A stretch of DNA of 64,000 nucleotides from NCBI GenBank assembly GCA_003952965.2, contig CM025854.1, forward strand, positions 14,311,572 through 14,375,571, written 5' to 3'. The stretch's first letter is position 1. The number at the start of each line of letters is the position of its first letter. Both the position numbers and the translations under genes were made by a program. The stretch comes from Morella rubra. Taxonomy: Eukaryota > Streptophyta > Magnoliopsida > Fagales > Myricaceae. Shown piece after piece: positions 48,582 through 59,387 of this stretch. The notes under the pieces are model-generated. The model did no database searches and was not told the origin of the DNA. It was given only the letters and a program-made list of their open reading frames with translations.

Positions 48582-49429
48582 ATCATATATACAAAAACCT
48601 CCTTAGAGTCAGATACCTAGGTTCTCATCTCGCGTGTGTGTCCCAATAATATATATATTTCATAACTCGAGTCTACATTATCTGTATTATCTCCCACACA
48701 AAGAGTACTGAAACTGTAACACCCAATTACTCTAGCTTGAGTGTAACTTATGTAAAACTATTTAGGCAGCATCATAATTTATAATCATTTCTTTTGTCAA
48801 CATTAGTATTACCGAAAAAACTCATGGCAATAAAATCTAAAAGGAGTAAAGTAGAATTTCATTAAACATTACATTCATATCTTTGAACCATTAGTTCCAT
48901 TTGAGAAGCTTATGTCAAGGACCTAGAATCATGGGATGAGAGTGATTGACTCTTGTCGTCAATCAATTAAAATCAATTTTATTTTCCTTTAATAAATTTA
49001 TGCTAGAGTTATGCACGTGTAATTTTCCTTACCCTAAAGAATAGGTTATTGCCTGTTCCATCAATAGTTGTTAGGCTATTTAATAGCTTAAGGCCATGAA
49101 TAAAAGTATCACATGATTATTACCCTCAACCTTGAGTTGACTAGGAGTTGTGGTTTTCCTCGAATTAAACCGACCTAAGGAGGTCTAGGATCCCTCGAAG
49201 TATCCTACAAATTTACCATCATAGATAGAAAACGCAAGGACAATCCTTGTTCTCTACCCATCCACAAGCTTATTACAAGGTCACAATCTAAGACACGTGT
49301 TACTGTACATTTCTATTTACATTTAAAAAGACATCAAAAAGTCAGCTATAGCTTGACATAGAAAAAATGGGGTTGCAACTATTTACCCAAAATATTTTTT
49401 ATTTCCTACAAACAACAGTTCAATATTAT
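48582..49429. other. Spacer at LINE 3' side
   Basis: Nothing recognised. The LINE's 3' end should fall near the upper limit of this stretch, but no clear poly(A) tail (poly-T on this strand) is visible. Confidence 0.4.
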
Positions 49430-49472
49430 TGTCACCTCACTCCTTTTGCTACAAGTCTCCAAACACCCATGT

Positions 49473-52400
49473 TTAGTAGTCGGCATCCTCAGCTACATCG
49501 TCTCCATCATCTAAGTTTCGCAGCACATTATGAGCTACATAATTGAGATGCCTAGAGACATGTAATGCCTTCCATTTCTTAAAAGACCGCAAAACTAGTC
49601 GGATATCGGAAATTAGAGCTTTAATGGAACAGTCCAACTGTGCAAGAGGAGCACAAATAGCAGCAATAACAGAAAGTGAATCACCCTCAAGGATCAGATG
49701 AGTGGCACCAATCTTTAGCGCCCCCAACACAGCCCAAAAAGCACCATTAGCTTCACTTACAAGCGGAGAAAGAGGAGGAAGTTGCAAAACCCAAATATGT
49801 AACAAGGAACCAAAACATTCATGACATACAATAGCAACAATTGATACATCGGGCTTGATAAATACATCAAAGTTAAGTTTCAAAAAAGGCAAAGGAGGCG
49901 GTACCCAAAATAGATGCTTAGAGGGAGGAACAAAAAACTGTAAAGTTGTACAATGCTCCCTATATTAACAAGTCACACACTTAGCAAGAGCAATAGCATC
50001 TGGGGATCTATGTACATGAACCACTTCATTCCTTACCTGTCATATACAATCACAAACTACACCTGCACACAAGAGAAGAAACTTGGCATAAAAATGAATG
50101 ACAAGGGAGTTTATGAAGTAGTAGCGGCCAGGGCGAGAGACTCCAAACTGTACAAGTGATTGAACAAGAAAAGAAAAATGGAACACTGTTTTTGGTTCAA
50201 AATTATAAAAAGGACAAAGAACTAAAGGGGAAGAAGAAAGATTAAGAGAAAAATGAGTTTTGACAGGCAAAATATCCCAAGTTATATGCCAAATGAGGAT
50301 TTTAAAACGCTTATGAATTGTAGACTTCCACAACAACTTCCAAAAGTGCTCAAGAAGAGGAGAAGAGATGTCGGAAACATTAGAAGGATTAAGCACTACA
50401 GCAGACTGAACAGAGAAATCACTAGAGGAAGTGGGTACCCAAACAAGCTTATCTTCAAGAGGCATATGGACAAGTGAATAGCGTAAATAGCAGAGGCAGT
50501 TGTAGCATCAAACATAGAATGAATAAGAGATGTGCTCCAACGCTGGGACTAGGCAAAATAAGATCTACCACAAATTGACAAGAATTAAAATCACAAAGCA
50601 TAGGAGAACGGAGGACTAGAAATAAACAAAGGCAAGCTAGGAATCCATGGGTCAGACAAGATACGAATGGACAGAAGTAGACAATAAGGAGTTATGCCTA
50701 AGATATTTCTGAGTAAGAGCAGAAATCCAAAGATTATTAGTATGCGAAAGAAGTTTCCAACCCAATCTAGAAATTAAGGCACGATTAAAATCGTACATAT
50801 GTCAAAATCCATGACCACCACTAGCACGAGGAAAAAAAATAGAACTCCAAGCCTTAGGATAGTAATGATGAGCAGGAGGACCCAAATAACCCCACCGGAA
50901 ATCACAGAACATGGCATCAAGGGAATGACAAAAGATTTAGGAAGAAGAAAAGTAAACATAGTATAAGAAGGCAAGGTAGAAATTACATAACAAATTAAAG
51001 TTGTCCAAGCAGCTTGGGATAAAGTGTGAGCCTTCCAACCACTGATTTTGTTAGAAATACACAACTTAATATCGTTGGAAGCACTAGCTTTAGACTTACC
51101 CAAAAATAGGGGAAGACCAAAATATTTAGTAGAATTCAAACCAACAGGCAAACCAAGCAAATTAGTAAGAAATCATGTATAATCTAAAGGTAAATTATTA
51201 CTAAAGAAAACTTGAGATTTAACAGTATTTACAGCCTGACTAGAACATAAAGAGTAAAGAGACAAAAGCATGGATATGGTCAATTTTCGAAGCATTAGCA
51301 CGAGCAAATATAAACAAATCATTCGCAAACTGCAGATGAGATATAGAAGGACCTTGACGAAAAAGAGAAATACCATGAATATGACCAAGGGATTCTGCAT
51401 GAAAAAAAAAAAGGATAAAATTTCAAATCCAAAAATAAAAAGAAAAGGTGATAAAGGATCACCCTGGCGAAGACCACGAGAAGGTTTAAAAAAACCAAAA
51501 GGCAAACCATTAAGAAGGGTAGAAAAAGAAGTAGTAGAGATACATTGGGAAATCAAGTTTATCCAAGTATCACAAAATTCAAAGGCCTTTAAAACATTAT
51601 GCAAAAAGGGCCACTCCATACGATCAAAAGCTTTTTCTATATCAAATTTAATTTTCATAAGACCACCCTTGCCCTTTTTACGTCGAAGAAGATGAAAATT
51701 TTGATGAGCAAGAATAGTATTATCTTGAATAGAACGCCCAAGAACAAAAGCCGATTGAGTGGGGGAAATAATCTTTGCAAGAACAGAGTGAAAGCGATTG
51801 GCCAAATTTTTCAAAATAACCTTAGAAATAACATTACAAAGACTAATGGGGAGAAAATGAGATGCCAAACAAGGACTATCAATTTTTGGAACTAACACAA
51901 TATGAGTGTGATTGATCTCCTTTAAAAGAAATCTAGTGCGAAAGAAATGTTGAACCAAAGCAACAATATCGGGCAAAAATTGTAGGCCAAAATTTTTGGT
52001 AAAATAAATCTGAGAACCCATTAGGCCCAAGAGCCTTTATAGGTCCAATATGAAAAAGCACAGCGCCAATTTCATAAGCCTTAGGAATGGTACACAACTA
52101 GAGGGGAGATCACAGGAGAAATAAAAGTTGACAAATCAATAGGACAAGGGGGATTAGAAGAGGAGAAAATACGAGAAAAGTTAGAATTGATGCATTTGCC
52201 AATGTCCTCACAAGAAGAAAGCCAATCACCGAGTGAATCCTTAAGGAAACCAATTGTATTATGTTTCCGACGAATGACCGTGGAGAGATGAAAAAATTTA
52301 GTATTTAGGTCACTACTTGTTAACCAGGAAACACACAATTTTTGCTTCCAAAACTGCTCATCATTGCGAAGCTAGCATAAGAGCTAAGCCTGAATATAAT

Positions 52401-53358
52401 TAGACTCAGAAGGAAGAGATCTCTAGACAGAGAGTAGATCACGCTGCAAGCAAGCAATATTGGTTTTAATGTGACCAAAAGAAGAAACATTCCAATATCG
52501 CAAGCTAGTTTTAGTAGCCCGTAATTTTTGCACAAACTGAAAGGGCAGGAGAACTCGAGATAGGAGTAGTCCAAGCTCGTTAAACCACACCAGGACAGGA
52601 AGGAGAAGAAAGCTAAAAAGTTTCAAATTTAAAAGATCAAGGAAGACCAAAGACAACCCCAGAAGTATTAGGTAAGATAGGCGCATGATCAGATGCAAAC
52701 ATAGGCCAGTGTGTGACCAGAACGTGTGGAAAATTTAAACACCAATCTGGACTAGCAATAGCACGGTCTAAACGTTCTTTGATATTAGCATTACCATGAT
52801 GCTTATTAGACCAAGTAAAAGGTTACCTCCATGACCAAAATCAATTACCCTAGTAGTCATAAGAGTGAGTATATTAGAGAGCTGTAGAAGAAGAAGAAGG
52901 CAAAGCACGTCTATCACATTTCTCAATCATTTTAAAATACAATAAAACTCTTCAATAAACAAGATAGGTACAGTGGAATCCAAATCAAGAGAAATAATAG
53001 AATCCCAAAACAAAGATTTCATAAAATACTGAGAAGGACCATAAACACAAACAAGCTTCCAAAGCAAATGAGTAGGCTCAGAATTAATAGAAACAACCAT
53101 ACAAAAGTCAGAGACAGTATCCACAACAATATTAACACCCACACTCCAAGCCAAAGCCAGACCACCTGCCAAACCTCAAGGGGGAACCAAAGAAAGAGAA
53201 TAGAAACATAGTGAGTTAAAATAATTAGCAACATGACTAGAAGGAGAACGAGTTTTAGACAAAAAAATACAGTTTGGATTATTCGTTTGAATGTTATCTC
53301 GCAAAGCACAAATTGCCGAGGAGCGAGAAAATCCCAGACAATTCCAAGCAAGGATCAA
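49473..53358 (-). pseudogene. LINE ORF2: endonuclease, RT, zf-RVT, RNase H
   Basis: The endonuclease starts MILAWNCLGFSRSSAICALR at 53358; a stop follows LSLVPP, then GLALAWS continues, and SDHAPIL is seen near 52690. The catalytic GDFN region reads as EEFY. The reverse transcriptase (52030-50774) shows SPTQSAFVLGRSIQDN, KIKFDIEKAFDRMEW, LPFGFFKPSRGLRQGDPLSP and, after a frameshift, SHLQFANDLFIFARA, so the FADD centre is FAND. The zf-RVT part is at 50465-50040. RNase H (49892-49473) shows LNFD, SEANGAFWAV and LEGDSLSV. Family knowledge: ORF2 nicks the target and primes reverse transcription. Disrupted catalytic motifs and frames rule out activity. Confidence 0.88.
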
Positions 53359-53793
53359 GAATGTAAGGTGGGGGGCATGAAAGAGCTTGCCTCCTCAGCT
53401 GTTAGAGAAAATTCAAACAACAAAAAACAAAAGACAAGGGAAGAGAAGCTTACCTTCCCCACCAAGTCAGCGGGAGAAAAGGAACAAGAACCACCAGATT
53501 CACGCTGCACACGAGAACCCCGAGAGAGTGACTGACCCGTATATGGGGAAAGATGGGAGGGACCAGACCTCTAGGTTGAATGCAGAACATGCTTACTGCG
53601 CGGGAGCTTGTGAAGAGAGGATTCTTGCAAAACAGAGTTAGAGCAAATGGGAACATACAGGCTTTTCGCAAAAGCCACATGAGAGGTGGGCTCTGGAGTA
53701 AAATCACTTGACATAAGGCTAGATAAACCAGCATCCATAGTGGAGGAATTAAATCCGAAGAATGGATGTAGAAGGGGATACTTCTTCATCCCT

Positions 53794-55540
53794 TTAAACT
53801 TGTGCTACTGAGGATTCGCTAACATCCCACCCTGCAGAAAATGATGGCAAGGAAGAAGGTGGGGACCCCGAATGATAGAGAGACTCCAAGGATCGCTTGC
53901 GGCCATAAGCAGGAGAGTGAATAGCAAGAGGGGGAGAATCCTTTAAATTCAACGAGGCAGTGTGGAAAGGAGAAAAGGACGGGGAAAGGGATGAAGAAAA
54001 AGGTCCTGCAGCCTCCAACATATGCAAAATACTAGTAATGGAATCCAAAGAGGGATTAGAAGGTGGATTAACTTGGGGATTAGGAGGAGATAAAAGAGTT
54101 GCACAAAGATTAGACCCAAAAGGAGTAGGAAGGGAAGGAGAGGAAAGCACATCAATAGAAAACCCAGAAGAAGTAGGTAGAGGGGAAGAGCAAGACAGAT
54201 CACTAGTAAAGGTAGATAGAGGCAACAAAGAGGAAGAAAATGAACTACGGGAAGTAGACACATGCAGAAGAGAAGACTCAGAGAACACGGGGATGGACTG
54301 AACCATAAGGAAAAATAGAAGAAGCAGCACAAAAAGAGCTCTTGAACGCATAAGTCCTAGGCAAACGAGGCCCATATTGAAATGGAGAAACAAAGGCCCA
54401 AGGCTGCATATCAGGCCGAATAACATCAAGCCCCAGCCCATTAGACAAAGGCAAGCCTATAGCGCCAATTTTGGAACCCACTGGCATCCGAGAAGAAGCT
54501 TTCCCACGCATGCTCTACATATCCTTATCATCCAAAGCATCTGTCTATGTAAAGGAAACTTGGCTACCACAACAACCCAAGTTTTCCTACTTCACACTAG
54601 AGGGATTAGGATCCAAGTGAAGGGTTCCACTCGACCCCACAAGTCCAGCACAGAGGTGGAAGAAGAAAATGACAAAGAAGGGGGATTCAGTTGCGGACCC
54701 CGGCCAGACTCCAAAGACGAGGGAGGTTCTGCCATTTAAGCACTGCTGGAAACAGGGAGACAAATAGGACGAGGAGGATGGAAGCACCAAGCAGGATGAG
54801 TAGCCAAGGGACTAGCTCTCAACCAAGGTCCAAATGGGGAAACAGAACCATCATAAGGGATCTCAGGCAATAAACAACGGGATTGAACATGCCCCAAGCA
54901 ACCACACCAATAACAAAAGTCACCGAGACGCTCATATTGCAACTGAATTCGAGCATCAGGCAACTCCTGGCGAGGTAGATATACAAACACCTTCAAAGGG
55001 TAGCAAATGTCCAATTCCACCAAATAATGAATGAAGTAGTCATCTGGGAAAGATGCAGCATCAACAAGATCAATCTCAAGGATCTCCCAAATTTGATCAC
55101 CAAGTTGTTTAGCACACTGCCCAGAGAGGAAAAATCGAGGCACACTGTGAGATTGAACCCAAAAATGAACCGTATCAAAGCCTATCTCATCCATATTTGA
55201 ATCAAGCCGCCACAAACGAAGCATAAGATAACAGCCTCTAATGTTCCAAGGAACAAAAGTTAATACCAGTGCACGCTCACCTTCGAACTCAAAGTGAAAT
55301 AGATAAGAATTTGGACTAGCATCTTTGATAGATAAAGTGCCAGCACACCTCCAAGCCGCATCAACGGCTTTCTTAAGATCTCGTTGCTACACCATGGGCA
55401 GCCACTAACAGCACTTGAGCCATAGCAGATGCATTTGAAAAATCAGGTAGCAAATGAACCACATGCTCAGAACAGCGAAGATTGCCAGTGCGTTCCAAAA
55501 GGTGAGATAGCTCGACGTCAGAAGCAGAGGAACGAGCCAT
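53794..55540 (-). pseudogene. LINE ORF1 (gag-like, DUF4283 and zinc knuckle)
   Basis: The start MARSSASDVELSHLLERTGN at 55540 is followed, after frame changes, by FHFEFEGERALVLTFVPWNI, GFDTVHFWVQSHSVPRFF and the knuckle CYWCGCLGHVQSRC (near 54890), then a long Ser/Pro-rich tail (53794-54441). This is the usual build of plant LINE ORF1, a nucleic-acid-binding protein. Frameshifts split it, so no full product is made. Confidence 0.82.
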
Positions 55541-55610
55541 GACCAGAAACAAGAAAGACAAAAGAGAGAAAGGAAAGAGAAGACAATAGAGAATATTAGA
55601 GAACTCGTGC

Positions 55611-56768
55611 CTAGTGAAATTCTTGAAAAAGATAAAGGTTTATTGGCTTTTGCTGCACCATGTGCAATTTGTAAAGTCTATGGCAACCACTAGTTTGGGC
55701 AAAGGATATCTGACGACTGTAACTAAAATTGCACTAGTGGTATCCAACATTGTTGGAGCCGCTTCATAGATAATAGCAAGCCTTGTGCCAGCTGGCACTA
55801 CTCCAGCTTTATGGTTCTCAAAAGATACCACAAAGGTAACGTCCGTATTATCGAACTCCCTTCATTCCTGGACAATTGCTCACTGTCTAAGGTATGCTAG
55901 CAAATGCCAGTATTGTCCAACTCTGAAATCACACCTGCCATTGCCTTATATGAACACGTGGAACATTTCTTAGAGTCAAGCAGAAGCGTTTCTTATGGAA
56001 TTTGGATTGTCGATCCAATTGCATTAAGTTGGGCCCTATGACTGGAAACACTTAGGTACGGGCCTCTACAGTCAGTCTTCATGAGATCGAAAATGAACCC
56101 ATCTCGCATGTAGTAGAGGGAAAGGATGCCAGCTAGGATATTATTTCCTCCATCTCCCTTTTGGACTTCAACCAAGGCCTAAATTCCCAAGGCCTTCTGA
56201 TCGGGGACTATAAGGGCATCTTTTAGAGGCATATTTTTGAACTACTTTTAGTGGGCCATATATTGACCACATTTGACAAGTGTATTTGGATTTGGGCTTA
56301 AGTGTCCTAATATAAAGTTTGGATTTAATAGGTTTAAAAGAATTGTTATTTATTTAATTCCTTTATTGAAGGAGACATGTTTGTTAGTTAATAACGATTT
56401 ATGAAGAGTTGTGATTGTTGGTCACTCGAAAAAAGAGTATATCTAATGCATGAGAGACCTCAACGGTGTTTGTCTTCCAAATATTTGGCCAAATAAAATA
56501 ACACAAAAATAATCTATCTCTATCAAATATTCTATTTTATCAAAATAAACATAAAAAATTCACTTAAATCATCTCTATTCACTTTCTCACCAATTTCCAT
56601 ACCCCAAAATTTTTAAATCTCCAAAATTTTGGGAGCCAAATACCACCATTATCTCATTATTCACGTATAAAGAACATTTTCTTTCTAAAATGATCATCTC
56701 TATCAAGTATAAGTATCAATGGATCCCATGACTCAAAATTAGTATCCATCCATCTTTGTTCTTATATT
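55611..56768. other. Spacer with unidentified broken ORF pair
   Basis: Two - strand frames, 55993-56175 (QKGDGGNNILAGILSLYYMR...) and 55640-55831 (KAGVVPAGTRLAIIYEAAPT...), look protein-like rather than random and may be parts of one decayed gene. I do not recognise the family. The remainder up to a PBS-like motif at 56769 could be LTR-derived. Confidence 0.35.
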
Positions 56769-56780
56769 TGGTATCAAAGC
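56769..56780 (+). other. tRNA-Met-type primer-binding-site-like motif
   Basis: TGGTATCAAAGC differs by one base from TGGTATCAGAGC, the primer-binding site complementary to initiator tRNA-Met used by many plant LTR retrotransposons. It suggests an LTR ended just before it. No second LTR was identified. Confidence 0.4.
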
Positions 56781-57309
56781 AGGTTAATGGGATTTGTTCT
56801 TATGGTTTATTTTCGTTGATTCGAAAGTCTTGTTTATGTTTCATTCGTGATTTCAAGCTTATAAAAGAATTGTTGTTTATGATCACACGATGCGACCTTT
56901 GGATAAAAACTTACTCTTTGAGAAAAGAGTTTGACCGAAGGTAACAATACTCAGCCAGGGAGAAATGGTTTTATCCATTGTGTATTGTTCTGTTTTACTG
57001 GCATTTGGTCGGTGAATGGAGATATTCTTTGGTTGCTTTCACTGGACAGCTGGTCAAAAGGACATTTTGTTTTACAAAGTAATACATGACAAGAAGTGAC
57101 TTTTGTGATAAGTGATTGTTTTGTTCCGACTTTGATTTTTGAAAGGCTGGTTGTTTTCAAAACCATTTTTGAAAACTTCTCTAGATCACTTTTTTATCAA
57201 TTTTAATGCCTTTTCACTAATTTTAATAATTTTTTAAAATTTCAACAATTTTTAACACATTTTCACCAATCCCAAGAGAATCTACACTACTTTTAAAAAA
57301 ATACAAACA

Positions 57310-59346
57310 CAAAAAACTATTTTGAAATCTAAACCAAGCATAAATTTTGTAGTCGATCTCACAATTGAAGATTTGAAGCACAACAAATTCCTCTTTAGCT
57401 CCAAAAACAAGCACGAAAAATATTATATTCTCCATGTCGTGCCTTGGAACTTTAAAGGGTGCCTTATGATTTTCAAAGAATGGCACTGGGATTTAGGTAT
57501 TGAAGAAATCAATTTTTCAAAATCTCAATTTTGGGTCCAATTACATGTAATGCCTCTTTCCATTGAATCTCCAACGAATATTGCTCTAATTGGTAGACAT
57601 ATGAGTACATTATTAGAAATTGAGCCTCTATAGAATGGAGTGACTTGTAAGAAATTTGTCTAAATTAAGGTTGAATTTGATGTTACTAAGCCCCTCAAAA
57701 TTATATTCCTCTTTCCCTGTCCTTCTGGAACTCCAGCAAAAATTACCTTCAAATATGAAAAATTATCTGGCTTTCGCTATTAATGTAGGAAAATTGGTCA
57801 CGCTCTCAATTTTTGTTGTGATTTAGAATCACTATCTGATGTTATGTATGGGCCGAATCTAAAAGCTAATCCTTGGTATTAGGGGTGGTTAACGGTGGTG
57901 TAGGTGACAGTTTGGCAAAAACCGTCACCGTCACCGTCACCGCAATTGGCGGAATCACATAATTGACACCGCTACCGCACCGCTAATGCATAATAACCTC
58001 CCTTGCTGGTGACGGTATTAACGGTAATGGTTATACAGTAACCGCTTAAATCATATAACCGTTGGGCCAAAAAAATGGGTTCTTTTTGGACTTTTCATTT
58101 TTTTTTTACTGTTTTGGGCTGTTTTCCTTGGTTTTTTTTGGACCATTAAGACCATTTGATGCCTATATATAAACATTAAATATCATAATCTGTTTAAATT
58201 TCTAACATAATATCATAATCAATAATCATATCAAATGGACAAATATCATAACTTATTCAAACATAATATCATAATCATTAATAATCATAACAAATATAAT
58301 AAACTGTCCAAAAGTCCAACATAATATCATATTCAAACATAAAAGACTAAAGTCCAATAAAAGTGTCCAACAATGTGACATAAACCAACTAAAATATTCC
58401 AACAAAAGTATGCCACATAATCAATAATCATCTTAAGTCTCAACTAGGGGAGGTTAACGGTAGTGTCGTCACCGCAAATTGACAGAATCACATATTTGAC
58501 ACCGCCACCACACCGCTAAGGCACAATAACTGCCCTTGCCTATTACGGTACCGGTAGCAGTGGCAGTTTTAGCTGTTAAAACCGCCACCGCCGGTAAAAA
58601 TGAGCACCCCTACTTGGTATGTTAGAAAATTAATAAAAATCAGTTCTTTGCCAACAACTCAGCTCATTTCTCTTCGACAACCTCTGCAAAAACACTCACC
58701 ACCAACAACGATGACCTACCCATTTCTACTTATCCTAGGATAATGAATCATTTCTCTACTGGTGCATTTCCTTATGCGAAATTCAATTCTTCATCCAAGG
58801 ATAATTCTGACTTTTTCACCACACCTAGAAGTTCCCATTAGAAACCAAGCCATTCTGGTTTGTTTTTGCGATCTTCCAATCCCTCTCCAGCTTCCATTGA
58901 ACCAGTGCATATGTCTGACAATCCTGATACTAAAGAATCCTGCACCCTGCACTTTGACAACCTTGTCTCCAAAAACCAACTCTCAGCAAATACATTCTCC
59001 AAAGACTACAGTGTAGATTTGCCTAAGGACGATGCGGCTCCATCTAACACCGTTGATCAAGTGTCCCATTTACACTCCACCATGCTTACAATTTAATAAT
59101 TCAAGATTTCTCCATGATAATCTACTGCAAACCAGATCTACCACTCCAATCAAACTAGATTTTTATTGCCAATCTTCCTCAATATTGATCCCTCATCAAA
59201 CCGAGCCAACAACCACAACATCTAATCTACCTCCATTCTCTGCAATGGATCTGAACAAGCTGTCCAACTCCTTCGAATGCCCAGCCTCGCCCAACCCCAT
59301 CTCATCGAGTGTTTTCATGTCTACTATAATAAACCCAATATCCTAA
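57310..59346 (+). pseudogene. Retroelement ORF1/gag-like remnant, hAT-interrupted
   Basis: The frame to 57633 reads NKFLFSSKNKHEKYYILHVV, PWNFKGCLMIFKEWHWDLGI and KSQFWVQLHVMPLSIE, a DUF4283-like pattern. A decayed knuckle follows (FKYEKLSGFRY-stop-CRKIGHALNFC), then YGPNLKANPWY. The frame is interrupted at 57880 by an hAT element and resumes at 58621 as VRKLIKISSLPTTQ. The rest, to about 59346, is low-similarity coding-like sequence with stops. It resembles plant LINE ORF1 but could be an LTR-element gag, given the upstream primer-site-like motif. Confidence 0.65.
57872..58620. mobile_element. hAT-type non-autonomous element, 8-bp target duplication
   Basis: The element at 57880-58612 starts TAGGGGTG and ends CACCCCTA. 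CTTGGTAT flanks both sides (57872-57879 and 58613-58620), the 8-bp duplication expected of hAT. Inside, the opening block (TAGGGGTGGTTAACGG...) recurs in direct orientation at 58445 (TAGGGGAGGTTAACGG...), followed by GACACCGC-type sequence in both copies. No transposase is encoded. Confidence 0.93.
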
Positions 59347-59387
59347 TTTCACTTGAAATTGATGTATCCTTTTGTGCGCGTATCATG

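Larger units (their letters stand above)
49430..55610 (-). mobile_element. Plant L1-type LINE, near full length, dead
   Basis: On the - strand the order is ORF1 with DUF4283-like region and zinc knuckle, then endonuclease, reverse transcriptase, zf-RVT and RNase H, the canonical layout of plant L1 elements. The length of about 6.2 kb is normal for a full-length copy. The 5' leader before the ORF1 start at 55540 is short and pyrimidine-rich. Many stops and frameshifts split both ORFs. Exact ends are uncertain because I did not find target duplications. Confidence 0.88.

Noticed and set aside
54000-54740. + strand ORFs (113 and 120 residues)
   Set aside because: Antisense to the Ser/Pro-rich tail of LINE ORF1 on the - strand.
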